Below, piece by piece: positions 12,000-24,365 of a DNA stretch of 64,000 bases; the stretch's first letter is position 1; every line of letters starts with the position of its first letter. Location of the stretch: positions 42,028,335 through 42,092,334 of the forward strand of contig OY744605.1 of the NCBI GenBank assembly GCA_963556255.1, written 5' to 3'. Source of the DNA: Allolobophora icterica (taxonomy: Eukaryota; Annelida; Clitellata; Crassiclitellata; Lumbricidae). The notes beneath the pieces were generated by a model. It was given only the letters and a program-made list of their open reading frames with translations, did no database searches and was not told the origin of the DNA. Position numbers and translations under genes: made by a program.

Positions 12000-12068
12000 A
12001 GGGGGGGTTACGGGAATCGATCCGCGTACCTTATGCTCACCTGGCCATGAGTATTACCACTACTTTAT
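12000..12068 (-). repeat. tRNA-derived SINE head
   Basis: The minus strand has GTAGTGGTAATACTCATGG (A-box-like) and GCGGATCGATTCCCG, an excellent B box, at tRNA-like spacing. The acceptor stem is not convincing, so SINE-derived is more likely than a functional tRNA. Confidence 0.5.
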
Positions 12069-12184
12069 CCCCTTCCCCTTTATGTTATTTGAGTATAAAA
12101 ATTTGCAGAAATTGTTGCCAGACAGAACAAAAAAGAAATTGTGTAAATATCTCAATAGTCCAGTAATGTCAAAAATTCTGAGTG

Positions 12185-14531
12185 CTGAATGTCACAAAGT
12201 CTTCCAGTTGCTAAGCCTTGATACTGACTGGATCTGGTAGATCCAGCCACTATTGAGTAAATGTTCTGCACTGAGCTACTGCACAGAGAGGATCATTCTA
12301 TGTTTCATGTCATCTGGAACCTTATAATCAAAAATGCCACTGCTGTGAGTTCCTCTGACAGGAATCAAAGATGCCGTAGGACAGGGATGGCGAACCTATG
12401 GCACGCATGCCCAACTTGGCACGCCAACAGATTTTGCTTGGCACGTCACCTGAACTCTGAACTTAGATTTTTTCATACTTTTTTATACTTTTTCATACTT
12501 TTTTATATTTCTTTATTTCTTACATTCAGCAATTTCTTTCCTGCCTCATTGTGACATAAAATTATAGTAAATATAAATAAATCGCATTATTAAGTAGCCA
12601 TGTCCAAAAAATGCAATGACTTTGCAGTATTAGCTTTCACTTTTTTGAGTAGTTCTTTCCGTGTTCGTTCAATAAAATTTCTGGCACCCGAAATTTTCCA
12701 CTTTCTTTAAGGAGTATTTTCTGGCACGCGAGCAAAAAAAGGTTTGCCATGCCTGCCGTAGGAACTTCTCTGTAGTCCTTATGGAATGTTGATATCCTGG
12801 ATAAGCTGAAGATCAATTCGGAGAGCTGATGTACTCCATGCAGAAAGTCTACAGTGAGTTCCAATATTTCTCGATGTTCATTATGTAATTGAAATTGCTG
12901 TAGCTGACCTGTGGCTAAGGTGATATCGCATGCAAAACTTTAAACAGTTTTGCTCGTAACATCTTCCAAGTCTGCTATATGGTAGCTGACCTGTCGACAT
13001 ATTCCCAGTGGAAGCATTTCAAGAGCCTGAGGTCTGAACCTCTGGAAGGTCCAAGAGCATGTACAACAACTGCTTCTAAAACTATTTCTAAAATGTGATG
13101 CTGACAAGTGAGCCACAACAGATCCTTTTCCATTTTATTCTACATAAGGATATATGCTCCACTAGTCCACTTCATTGTTGGCTGTTGCGTCACAGCACAT
13201 TCCAGTAATTGGTTCATAAATGTTCCAAGCCTTAGTTCTGCTTAGTGTTTGAAGAGGCGTTCAATTTGCTTTATGGCATGCTTCTTGATGTGCAGTGGAA
13301 TATGGGCCTTTGCCCACAATTTAACATCATTCGGTGTTGAATGACCAGCACCTGTTACTCTTTACTTGGCTATTTTTTGCAATGATAAAATTGTGCCATG
13401 ACTTCTTTCCTGTTTGGTAGCTTTGTACTACTGAGTGTATCTGATATCTGGCCATTTACCAACAATTCACTCTTTTTCTGGAGTCGGTTTTTGTAGATAG
13501 AGTACAAGCAATTGCCATTACAAGTCTACAAAATTGGTAACTTCTGTTGCATTGATGCAAATGTAGTGCAGACTAATGAAACTAACAGTTACAGTTCAGT
13601 ACAGTGACGGAAATCAGTAGCAATTAAGGCAAGTCTATGATTATTAAACACTTTAACTAGTGTTGTATTTGACTTTTCATAACTATATCCAAATGACCAG
13701 TATTCCAACATATCTTCAATCTTCCAGTGTATCACATTACCTAAAACCTCATGGAAGACTTCTGTCAGCTGTAAAAGTTCAAATTGACTAGATGCACACT
13801 AATCAGTCAGTAAATAGCATATCAAGGCATATTTTTCTAACATCAATTACATTGACTAATTGCTGACTGCTTGTATCAATTTATGTTTACTTTCATTGCA
13901 TAAACTGCAGTGGTATCCATAAAATTCTGCATTAGATACAGTAAACATTCTCTTTTAATTATAATGCAGTTTTGTTGAGTCACCTTCTTCACCAAAGTAG
14001 TCATGCTAAAATAAATGTACTATTACTCGGATTAAAAGCCATCATCTTAGATGTAAAAGGAAACTTTCACAGCTGGTGGTGACCTTTAAATATTATTTTG
14101 AGCTGAAAAATTACAGAATTCTCATTGATAGAAACAAAACTAGAGAATGCTCCATAAGGAAAGTAAAAACAGTTTTAAAATAAGGCCCACCCTACGCAAC
14201 ACTGAATGTACTTCAACATGAGGAGTATATGACATTATGTCTGCCAGTGTTCTACTTATAAATGCCAATGTCTGTTGTGAACAGACAATAATTTTAAGAG
14301 TGAAAAATAACAAGTGGATGAATAACATTGATTTTTAATATTTGACCATTTTTTATATTTTGTAAATTTAAACAGGTCACAAGTTTTGATAAGATGGTAA
14401 CACCATTTATGGAAGGATGGGACTTTGCTCAGACACTTAGTGATGGAGCTTATGGAGAGTAAGAGCTTTTGAAGTGTTTTCTTATTCTTTAGATTTCTAT
14501 GATCAAACTTTGATTGTTGCTTTTTAAACAT
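12185..14531 (-). pseudogene. decayed minus-strand coding tract, unidentified
   Basis: Several minus-strand pieces look protein-like despite stops. Near 13080-12765 there is LGICRQVSYHIADLEDVT and then LELTVDFLHGVHQLSELIFS. It continues on the other side of the hAT MITE near 12360 (PVRGTHSSGIFDYKVPDDM). Near 14500 there is LQKLLLSISSITKCLSKVPS. I do not recognise the family; a decayed retro-gene or transposon polyprotein is possible. The MITE at 12382 interrupts it, so it was older than that insertion. Confidence 0.35.
12382..12755. mobile_element. hAT-type MITE (CAGGGATGGCGAACC ends, 8-bp TSD)
   Basis: The left end CAGGGATGGCGAACCT pairs with the right end AGGTTTGCCATGCCTG as an inverted repeat with two mismatches. 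The flanking duplications CCGTAGGA (12374-12381 and 12756-12763) are perfect. Subterminal GGCACGC motifs occur at both ends. 374 bp, non-coding. Confidence 0.93.
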
Positions 14532-14927
14532 ACATTCTGTATGATCTACAATGACGGATAGCTAAACCAATAACCTTGGTGTCTGGTTTACTTGAGTTTG
14601 GCTGATAGTCTTGATATGGTGGACAATTGCAGAGTTCTAATGCCTGTCGTTTCTGCATCAAATCACAAAGTTCTGTGTGTTAGGAATTTGACAAGCCATG
14701 TAACTTACTGGCTTTAGGAAAGGATTGTCCAGTTTTTTGAGTATTGTTGTCATGCTCGTGCTTTAGCCAAAGTATCCTTCAATGCAGGACTTCTTTTTAA
14801 GAACTGTTGTTGAAGAGATGTGTTATAAATGAGCAATTGTTTTACCTGTTGGTTTTTCAAACTTACTGCTTCACAAGAACTCTTTTGCAGCTTCATCTAC
14901 AAAATGCATCAGTTGACTACTATTTGG

Positions 14928-15073
14928 AAGTCTTGTTGTCCTCGAGACCAAGGTCTTGGTCTCGAGTGCACTCGAGTTCGGTTTTAAAAGTCTTGGTCTT
15001 GGTCTTGAGGTTCAAAGTCTTGGTCTTGGTCTTGGTCTTGAGGTTCAAAGTCTTGGTCTTTACAACGAGACTG
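14928..15073. mobile_element. short hAT-type element of the CTTGGTCTTG family
   Basis: Ends AGTCTTGTTGTC and ACAACGAGACT, flanked by the perfect 8-bp duplication CTATTTGG (14920-14927 and 15074-15081). The interior is almost entirely CTTGGT-type tandem repeats. At 146 bp it is the smallest of three copies in the window. Confidence 0.88.
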
Positions 15074-15489
15074 CTATTTGGTGGGAAGATAAAAACAGCG
15101 AGGGAGAGGACTGGCCAACTGTCCTCAAATACCATACCATGGCTAAGAAAATGAAGTTGTTAATGCTTCACAAACATGTCTGCTTATCAGGTTTAGCTTA
15201 AAGGACCAATCTTCTACTTTACCATTATGACTAGCAAAATCTGTAAAATCATAAAATTTTACTCTTTGCTGGTGTCTGTTACTACAAACGCTGTCCCTAC
15301 CACCTGTATGTAGTAACATGGGAATGCAATGCTGTGTAGGGACCCAGGGCAAATCCTTTGTGCTCGTGTGCTTTGTGCCAGTGACATATGCCTCTAATGC
15401 TTTCTGGTGGTATATGTGAAGAGCATGAAAGGTCTCTCTTGTAACAGTATAGGTTAAGTGCTTGATTACATAAACATGTATTGCTCATA

Positions 15490-15815
15490 CGCTTCTTACC
15501 ATTTCCTATGTGAATGCTAAACAGAGTGAAGCTGGCTGTGAACAGAGAAACAGAGGAAGCAGTTGCAGTGAAGATAGTCAACCTAAAAATGACAGAAAAT
15601 GTTGAAAAAATATAAAAAAGAGGTAAGAGATTATTGTTATGATTTTGGGGTGTTACTTGGTTTAGTGAGTAGCATGCTGGACTGTCATGCCAGAGGTGGG
15701 GGGTGTAAAGCCCTGCCAGAGCAGAGAGATGTGTCACAAGTTGCATTCGTAATGAACTTGGCTATGGAACGAGTACAATGTGATGTTAGGGTTAGCTTAC
15801 GAAAGGTGTTGCATC
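15490..15815 (+). repeat. dispersed repeat with tRNA-like segment (copy B)
   Basis: Inverted relative to copy A at 9020-9345. The tRNA-like part is at 15645-15720 (GGTTTAGTGAGTAGCATG, CTGGACTGTCATGCCAG with an Asp-type GTC anticodon position, GGGTGTAAAGCCC). Confidence 0.6.
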
Positions 15816-16521
15816 ACATAGATCCTTGATCTTCATTCAAATTATCCAACTTTCTGCAACAAAACTTGTGACTGCATGGTTTCGGATGAATCTTCACAAT
15901 TTAATCCTTACAAGAACTTGTCTTACAAGACAGGTCAAAGCTTTATCCATGACCAGGCATAACTTTCGGGGCAGTGGTGTTTTATATAGAAACTACAGTA
16001 TCTGCAATTTTCGAAACCGATTTTCTCAGAAGCTCAGTTTTTAGGTGGTCATCTATGGACTTGTAGTTTAATAGGTTTCCTGGATATGTATACTGAAATA
16101 AAATACCTCAAATTTGTTCCATTAATATCAGAAAACCTCAGGGTGCAATTAGTCCAGAAACCCGGATTTGGCACTTTTTCTACCACCGGGTCACTCGTGT
16201 AACCGATCAATAGCCTATATAGATTGTTCGTTAACTGCAAGCGATGATGATTCACTCTCGCTTTCTATAACGACGCCCACCTCCAACGAATCGGCCTTGA
16301 ATGAATGACACGTGCGACCTCAGAGCCATCACTGACATCAGGGAGATGGAGTGGAACGACTTCCTTTAGAGAGTCTACGACCGATATTTCAATGAGCTGT
16401 ATGCCCACGCGCTACCTGCATTATCAATGGCGCCAAGGACCTTGGCATATATATTGTATAGGTCTATGCTGTGTCTATACATTCGTGTATGTACATGTAT
16501 CAACGCTTATGTGGATCCATA

Positions 16522-16649
<128 letters not shown>

Positions 16650-16739
16650 CGTGGGCGTGTAAAGCACGAAGAGCGGTTGTGTTGCCTCCCCGTCTCTCAG
16701 AGCTGCCCTTATATTTGTCTCCCTCTGCAGGCATTTCTC

Positions 16740-17516
16740 GCCTACGCTCGTGACATGAAGGCCGCGGAAGGCGGCGTGGTCTTTATAAGTTGTATCCCAA
16801 TCCTCTGTGTATTTCTGCTTTGATGTCTGCCTCTGTCTGTTTATATTTCACACTTAGTGTTCTTTTTCTACCATTCACAGCATCTGCCTAGCGCTGGTTC
16901 GCATTCTCAGAGGAACCGAAAAGCCGTCGGATGCCAACAAACACACACGTGCAAGAAACGCGCCAAACACAGGCAGCCATGCAGAGATTAGCGTTGCCGG
17001 TTTGTTTACCTCCCTCCGGCGTTCGCGGCGGCCGCAGCGGCCCTGTTCCATGCACTACTCCAGTCTACCCTGCAAGGCTCCATGAGAAGCAGACAACACA
17101 GGATGTGGTGCGCGCCTCGTATTGCATCCATGATGGAGCGATTGCTAGCGGGCTGTAGCGTTTATCTTATCATACTTTAACATAAGTTGCTTGTGTGTGC
17201 GTCGGCCTAAAGAGGGAAAACTCATGTGCGCCAACGTTGACGACTATGTCGAACGTCCGGAACGGATAAGCGTTTTTCCTAAGGTTGAGTTTAGTTTCGC
17301 ATGCCGGGTGGTAATCGAGTTCGTGGCGTCATCGCTTCTAAGCGACCGTAGCGCGTACTAAGCGGCGCTGGGTTGCGATCGCTGGCAGCGTGGCTTGGAA
17401 CGAGTAGGTGGGAGTAAAGAAGGCGTTCGCTCGGGGCTGGCATGCAACGCGGCCGCCCTCCCTTATTAGTAGCTGACCGAGTAGAGAGGGAGAGTTTTAA
17501 ATGCGGGACTTAGTCT
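16740..17516 (+). promoter_or_regulatory. GC/CpG-rich promoter and 5' leader of the DUSP gene
   Basis: CpG-dense sequence, unlike the AT-rich surroundings, runs up to the DUSP start codon at 17517 (for example GCGGCCGCAGCGG near 17028). No TATA box is obvious at a fixed distance. Interpreted as a CpG-type promoter and leader from position and composition; the start site is unknown. Confidence 0.45.
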
Positions 17517-17967
17517 GTGGATTGGGCAAGAGGCAGCCGGAAGTTGTGGGAGATGATGGTAGGCGAGGGGTGTGATTCGGAATGGCTCGAACAACAGCTG
17601 AGCCGTGAACGAGATGGGGTTCTGGTGCTAGACTGTCGGTCGTTGAACGCCTACCGGTCGGGCCACATCGTCGGCGCCATTCATCTGGCCGTGCCAACCC
17701 TGATGCTGCGACGACTGAAGAAGGGTAACCTACCTGTGGCGTCGATCATCAACTGTCAGGAGGGCAGGGAGAGGTTCAGTCGCAGGTGGAAAACACAAAC
17801 GGTTGTCATACACGACGATTCGACCAACAGTCTCTCCTCCTGCTGCCCCTCCTCCTCGTCCTCTGATGCCTCCTCATCGTCGTCGTCGTCCTCGCCTTCC
17901 TCTCAACTCGTATATCTACTTCTGCAAAGACTTAAAGACGAGGGATGCGACGTAAGGTTGTTACAAG
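17517..17967 (+). CDS. DUSP6/7/9-like MAP kinase phosphatase, exon 1 (rhodanese/KIM)
   Basis: First of three exons (17517-17967, 19029-19415, 25903-26564) of a cytoplasmic dual-specificity phosphatase that dephosphorylates the Thr and Tyr of activated ERK-type MAP kinases. The spliced protein is 499 residues; vertebrate DUSP6 is about 380. This exon is the N-terminal rhodanese-like domain: LVLDCRSLNAYRSGHIVGAI, then the basic kinase-interaction motif TLMLRRLKKGNLP (about residues 61-73), then VVIHDDS and LLLQRLKDEGCDVRLLQGE. A Ser-rich insertion (about residues 101-128) lies in the loop where DUSP6 has SSDWNENTG. The ATG at 17517 is the first in frame and gives the usual spacing to the domain. 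Donor AAG|GTGAGT, phase 1. The KIM and domain order separate it from DUSP1/2/4/5, whose KIMs differ. Confidence 0.9.
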
Positions 17968-19028
17968 GTGAGTATCGACATACCAGCTATCCATGATACA
18001 AGTGTGTTATGTGGTCACAAGCGCAGTGCATGCAGGAGCGGGTCGCCTCTTTGCAGATTTGAACCTTGAGCTCCGCAATTACAATCCCTGATGCATAGAA
18101 CTATTCCAATCTATGAATATTTTCTAACTGTTCCAAAATTAGAACCTTGTAAGAGAAAATGAGTTACCGAAATTGCAAAGCATCGTGGATTAAAAACACA
18201 ATGACTAGTTACTTAAGTGATGACTATTCATATATATTTATATATTTTATACAGTGCAGTGATGAGAAGTAACATGCTGTAGAGTCATGTGTTAAGTATC
18301 CTGGTTGGTTAGGCATGCATAGGCCTATATGTTGAGAGCTTTAAAGGCTTTGATGAATATAGAAGGACTTAACTAAAATATGGCAACACCTCATCAAGTT
18401 ATATGGTGATGCCTACTCTCCTTTTGAGATGAAGAATGGTATACGCAAATCCGTTTAGGTATTTCACAGGAAGGATGTATCTGTATCTGAGATATACATG
18501 GTTTGCAACATGTACACCCAGAATTAGGCCTATGGGATGGGTTACCTTTATGGAATTATATCGGTATTGGTAATAAATGGTAGGCCTATATTGTATGTTT
18601 TTGAGCCTGTAAACATACTTGTATATGTTGGAGTATCAACCTTGCCATATGTTGTAAACTATAGTGGCAAAAAGTATACCACATATGAGCGTCAGCTATT
18701 GAAAAGTCGGTCCGTTATCTGTAAACGTAGTTACAGTAGTCAATGTAGTGCGGTTTTGTCTTTATAAAGGAATAATGGCATATCATACATTACCCCCACA
18801 GATATATTGCATAAGTTGCATGAATATGGATGACAATAGATGTTGGTTATGATGACGAAGTGATGTAGAGGAGGAAAAGAACCAGCAGCAACAGCAAAAC
18901 AGGTAATGAATGTGAACTAATACTTAGTTCATAAGCAGAGTGAAGAAATTATACTTCAATTGTATAATGAGTTTTTAATATGAGAAATAAAATTCTGATG
19001 GTATAATTATTATTCTGTCTGTTTAAAG
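17968..19028 (+). other. DUSP intron 1
   Basis: AT-rich intron with GT and AG ends. No mobile element was delimited; several TAGGCCTA words occur (18323, 18531, 18581). Confidence 0.8.
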
Positions 19029-19415
19029 GTGGTTTTGCAGCATTTAGTCAGAGATGCCCTGCCCTGTGTGTTGGTTCGAGTCGGGAGTCGGAGTCAACGA
19101 TCCTCGGACTTCGCTACCTTCACCTGTCGCCCTCAGATACTGACGACGTCGACGACGCTGACCAGCCAGCATCCCCTGACGGGACGTCGATGTTTCCTGT
19201 CGAGGTCCTACCCAACCTGTACCTTGGCAATGCCAAGAACTCGGCCGATCTGGACAGTCTGTACAAGAACGGCATCAAGTACATTCTTAACGTGACGCCT
19301 AATGTTCCGAACAAGTTCGAGAACAGTCAGCAGTTCCGGTATTTGCAGATCCCGATTGACGATCACTGGTCGCAGAACATGGCTGGATACTTTCCACAGA
19401 CCAATGCCTTCATAG
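19029..19415 (+). CDS. DUSP6/7/9-like phosphatase, exon 2 (start of catalytic domain)
   Basis: The exon begins after TTTAAAG and completes the GGFAAFSQ motif at the end of the rhodanese domain; DUSP6 has GGFSKFQ there. A linker of about 40 residues rich in Asp and Ser (DTDDVDDAD) leads into the catalytic domain: FPVEVLPNLYLGNAKNSADL, GIKYILNVTPNVPNKFEN, IPIDDHWSQN. Asp 262, just before HWSQN, is the expected general acid. Donor ATAG|GTAGGC, phase 1. Confidence 0.9.
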
Positions 19416-20024
19416 GTAGGCAAACATACCCAGACTGACACCTATACAGACACTCTCCAACCGACTGAAACTAACCTCCAACAGACCCCGCTAACACAGA
19501 CCTATTTCCACCAAGATATGAACCAAAACCCTCAAACACATCCACTCCTCCATTGTCACCCCCACACACCTACTATTGTCCCTCCCAAAATGCCCAGTTC
19601 TGCCCACTACCTCTGCCACATACCCATGTGGGGCGCCTTCTCACAAACCAAGCATACAATCATTCCTTCACTGCTGCCGCACACATGTCACACACCTTTT
19701 CATCTCGGCAACAATGAAAAGATTGATCCGTGAGCCGAGTTGGGGAAATTAGCTGAATGAGGATCGACGTCGTTTTTAATTAAGAGTAGTCATTTCGTGC
19801 GTCTTTTCCATTTAGTCCTTACTTACTTTCTTCTCTCCTTCCATGGAGCAAAATGTCCGTCGCTGTAAGTTTACTCAGCTGAAGCTAATCATCCCAACAA
19901 GCGCAGCTCCGTAGGCGCATGCGCATTGAGGCTACTGCAGTTTTCCACTTCCACCCTCTCCACCCAACTACACACTCCCACACCCTATCACGCAAATATA
20001 TTTTCCGCTTCCACAACTGGGGCG

Positions 20025-20190
20025 AGTTATCGATCGGCGACGAGTCGGGCTGCATCTGCAGCCCAGGTTGGCAGTGCACCGTTGTCGCCGGTCGACGCTT
20101 CCCGCCTCGTCCGTCGGTGCGTGAGTGCGTCCACCCACGGCGGCGGTGGCGGTGGGGCCTGCGAGTGGGCGACGAGATGAATGCAAACGC
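20025..20190. promoter_or_regulatory. CpG-rich segment inside DUSP intron 2
   Basis: A short dense run of CpGs (GATCGGCGACGAGTCGGG, CCACGGCGGCGGTGGCGG) inside an otherwise AT-rich intron. It could be an intronic regulatory element or alternative promoter. An open frame through it (19919-20287) has no recognisable domain. Confidence 0.25.
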
Positions 20191-20307
20191 TGGTGGCGGC
20201 ATTCATAAAAAGAGGCGCATTGATGGACCTTGGCAGCTGAGTGGATACTGCTTCGTCACGTGTCACGTCAGTCTAAAGAACCTTTGACTGAGTTTTTTTA
20301 CTTTGAC

Positions 20308-20348
20308 TGCATCTGTCTGTCCGTCTGTCTGTCTGTCTGTCTGTCTGT
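20308..20348. repeat. (TCTG)n microsatellite
   Basis: About nine copies of TCTG ending at TTTCGTTGG. Confidence 0.9.
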
Positions 20349-20687
20349 TTCGTTGGTTGCTTTGCCTTATTTGGGTCATTGTAATCCTACCTTACATTAC
20401 CGTTCCTTCACGGCGCACTTGTAACCTTGATATATCTGTGTAAACCTGTTGTAGTGTCCTCAAAGAGTTGAAGAGACCTTATAAATATATGCCTCTCTCA
20501 TTGCAGTGTCTTTGCTTCTCCTAATCCGTGTGCCTTCCTCATTCTGCTTCTATTCGTCATCAAAACCCCGGATTATGGCGTCATCTTCTTCAGGTCCTGT
20601 AAGCCTATAGGCGCCATCAGCTTCTCTCTCTTTCAAAGTTCTGCTAAGTTTGACTGCAGTTTATTCAAGGATTGCTGTACCAATTTC

Positions 20688-21792
20688 CAGTCTTGTTGTC
20701 AAAACCTTGAACCTCAAGACCAAGACCTTGAACCTCAAGACCAAGACTTTGAACCTCAAGACCAAGACCGAGACCAAGACCCAAAAAATTACAATCAAAT
20801 CAAGATTTCTATTCCTTACTAAAAATTGTCAAGTCGGAATACTCACTATTTTAATGAAAACGAGAGTCTTTTATTTTGTTCAAGCAAATTACTCTAAATG
20901 CAGACTGCAGAGACTTCCGAATTCGTATTTGACCTACTTTGGACCCTTCCTTCCCCCATTGTCCGCATTTGACCTTACCCCTCCATCCCCTTTGCGGACG
21001 TCCGCACGCCTAAGCCAAGTTTTATGTCATCATCATTATTTTTACAATTATTCCACAGTTCCTGTGCACGTTTAAGTGACAGTTCGGGTTTCATATTGCA
21101 GGATATATGCAGTAATAAAAGCCTCCTTAAAGTCACAGTAAAGGTTACACCATGGATGAGGTTTTAGGCAATCACTTCACTGACCTTTTTGTCTTTCGGG
21201 AAGGTTGAAACAAGGTGGTGTTTAAAAACTATCAAATTTAAAAGTTTAGATGCGGAAGTCCGCACTGGTCATAACCCGCTCCCCCTTGTCCGCATTTCGA
21301 TGTCTCTTCCCTCCCCTCATTGCGGACGTCTTTTATGGATGACTCCTTGTGTGGCCTCATCAGATTCCGCCTTGTGACAAAATACTTTCTACAGGTGCTG
21401 AAGTCGCTGGCACACACAGTAACTTTTCAAGCACTGGATGTAAATATACAAATCGTGAGTGTTTTTTCTAAATCTTCCCATGGTTTATGAGACCGTCTGG
21501 CTTCAGAAACAAGGCTCGACAGGGCTTCATAGATACCGCATAACTGTTGCTGCTGCCGATGGGTTTTCCTGACCATCAAGACTTGTATTTGTCATATGAC
21601 GCAAACAGGCATGATAAATATTTCAATTCTTGAGTTTTGTTAAATGACTGTTCACATTGACAGCCGAGTCTTGGTCTTGGTCTTGCGAGACCAAGACCAA
21701 GACTTTGAACCTCAAGACCAAGACCAAGACTTTTAAGAATGAACTCGAGGGCACTCGAGACCAAAACCTTGGTCTCGAGGATAACAAGACTG
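20688..21792. mobile_element. hAT-type element of the CTTGGTCTTG family, with nested PIF element
   Basis: Starts CAGTCTTGTTGTC and ends ATAACAAGACTG. The flanks CCAATTTC (20680-20687) and CCAATTCC (21793-21800) agree at 7 of 8 positions. Each arm is built of AGACCAAGAC-type tandem repeats, and the middle matches the 29452 copy (CTAAATG..GACTGCAGAGA, GTGCTGAAGTCGCT). That match is interrupted by a PIF/Harbinger-like insert, which accounts for most of the extra length. Confidence 0.88.
20932..21345. mobile_element. PIF/Harbinger-like MITE nested in the 20688 element
   Basis: Closely matches 57986-58431 (GCGGACGTCCGCACGCC, GTTCCTGTGCACGTTTAAGTG, CACTTCACTGACCTTTT, and the right end GCGGACGTCTTTTATGGATG). 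The left TIR is missing. The host hAT sequence resumes on both sides, which shows nesting. Confidence 0.8.
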
Positions 21793-22519
21793 CCAATTCC
21801 ACTATTAAAATGTCGGATTTAAAAATTGCGTGTGCTCTTTACGTACCGCTTCTATTGGTGTATTGCTCCGATAGCCATGAACGAGATGGGGTTCTGGTGC
21901 TCCGATAGCCAAGTGCCCTCGCCCTTTTATGCATACCGTGAAACCCATAGACAGTCAGTTGGGTCAGTCGGTTGTCAGTTGTTCTTTAACAACACCATCA
22001 CAGCAGTAATTGTTGCCAACGCTAATGTCATTGTATGCCAGCTGCTACAGTATTTGAAGTAGGCCTAGCGCGAGCCTAGTTTGCTGTGACTCGCTCTGTA
22101 TACAAAGGATGGAATAAGCTGCTGTTTATGGCTTCCCTTTGAAGTGTGGGCGGCTGCAGTATTTCGAGGCGTGGGCAGCGGTTGCCTTGTAGCCTGTGGC
22201 CGATCGGACAGCGACCTTTTACGACGGCATGCAGTTGATTCTTCTGACATCAACAACGCCTCCTCTTAGCCGCGTTATTGGTAATCCATAGAATAAATGC
22301 CCTGAGAGACTCTGACCTCAAGACGAGCTTCAACGGCATGTTCAGTCCGTCATTCATGCATTCCTTCATTCATTCATTCAGAGGGAGGGAGAGAGGGAAG
22401 GAGGAGGGACGGAAGGGGGTCAGGAAGGCAGGCAGTAACTCGTTCGCTCACTTGTTCAGTCACTTTTGATCAGTCGTGCACTTTCACTCATAGTCATTCA
22501 CTTACCATAGACATACACC

Positions 22520-22796
<277 letters not shown>

Positions 22797-23217
22797 TGTG
22801 TCTGCCAAAGACGGTGTCCTTGGAAATGTATTAATACTTACTTTACATTGCGAGATAATGTTCGACTGTATGGAAAGTGAGAGAAACAGACGAGTGTAGG
22901 AGGAGCTAGAGGAATGATGAAACACCCGGGTACTACATGTTGTCCTCTTTGATGCATGTTCTGCTGAGTCGTGTATGAGAACGGAAGATCGTGAGTTGAT
23001 GTCAAGCATACTGATGAGATGATCACGATGAAGTGATGACGGTTATGTGATGATGGTGATGATGACGACGACGAAATGATGGCAGTGGCATGATGACGAC
23101 AACGACCACGATGACTGCGACGACTAAACTGCTGGTGATGATTGAACGAGTATCTGGTGATGAACGAGAAAGGTTAAGGTCAGGCTAAAGTGATGCTGAT
23201 GAGCAGACAGCTAGTCC

Positions 23218-23245
23218 TGCTGCTGCTGCTGCTGCTGCTGCTGTT
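23218..23245. repeat. (TGC)n trinucleotide run
   Basis: Eight or nine CTG/TGC triplets followed by TTGGTGGTGGTGGTG. Confidence 0.9.
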
Positions 23246-23447
23246 GGTGGTGGTGGTGTTGATGGTGGACTGGTGGTGGTGTGTGGAGGATTTGTTGTGG
23301 AGTAGGCGAGGGCGATGTGTGGGCGACACCGCTGCAGCATTTGTGAAGGCGCTTGTTTCCATGGTAACCAAATTGAAGCCTGATCGCTGGACATGTAGTG
23401 AACGACGGCGGCACCGACATGTAAAGGCCACATCCTACACGAACGAA

Positions 23448-23675
<228 letters not shown>

Positions 23676-24144
23676 ACACCGACAAACAGACGTACATGTA
23701 CAGAGAAAAGCAGCGAAGGAGGGACAAATCGATGGAGGTGGGACAAAACAGACAGACGCAGATAATAAAACAGATAGACAGATAGACAGACAGACAGACA
23801 TTAGTGTAGGCAGACCAGAAATGCATGAGTTCTACAGAGGTCGTTGGTCGATGACCACATATTGAACCAATTGGCTGGGCTTAGGAGGAAGAGAGGAGGG
23901 GAGAGACGGGAAGGTTTGAATGGAGGGACGCAGAGAGGGATGAATGGCGGAAAGCGTGGACGGAGGATGGGTGGAGGAGGGAGGGAGGGAGGGAGGGCCG
24001 GAGCGTATTCACGCCTACGCTGTGCGTGGGTGTATGGACCTGTGTGCGGTCGGTCGGGCTGCCCTCGGCTGTTATCGGTAATTGGTCGCGATGAATAATA
24101 TTTACACTCGTCGCAGGTTTTTATTGGTGAAAAAGTGTTGACTA

Positions 24145-24365
24145 CCGTTCTTTTCATCTATCCATCATCCATCCACCTGTCCATTAGCCATCCATATAGC
24201 CAACCGTCTATTCGTATAGAAATTCATGTTTAGAGCCACATATATGTATACCACCATCCGTTCGTTGAGCAGGGCATTCATCGATCCAATATACCCATCC
24301 ATTTATCCATCCATCCGTCCGTCCATCCATCCATCCATCCATCTGTCAATCCACCTATTCATCTA
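24145..24365. repeat. (CATC)n-rich region
   Basis: Clusters of CATC and CCGT tetranucleotides (ATCCATCCATCCGTCC), degenerate. Confidence 0.8.

Noticed and set aside
14956..15201. frames with KTKTLNLKTK / LGLGLEVQ repeats
   Set aside because: They translate the CTTGGTCTTG repeats of the hAT-type MITE family; the same happens at 20650, 21576, 29398 and 30015.
15645..15720. functional tRNA-Asp gene
   Set aside because: The acceptor stem does not pair and the T-loop lacks the GTTCGA core; it is repeated as part of a dispersed element.
19919..20287. 122-codon frame in the CpG-rich patch
   Set aside because: Open in several frames at once because of composition; no domain or signal.
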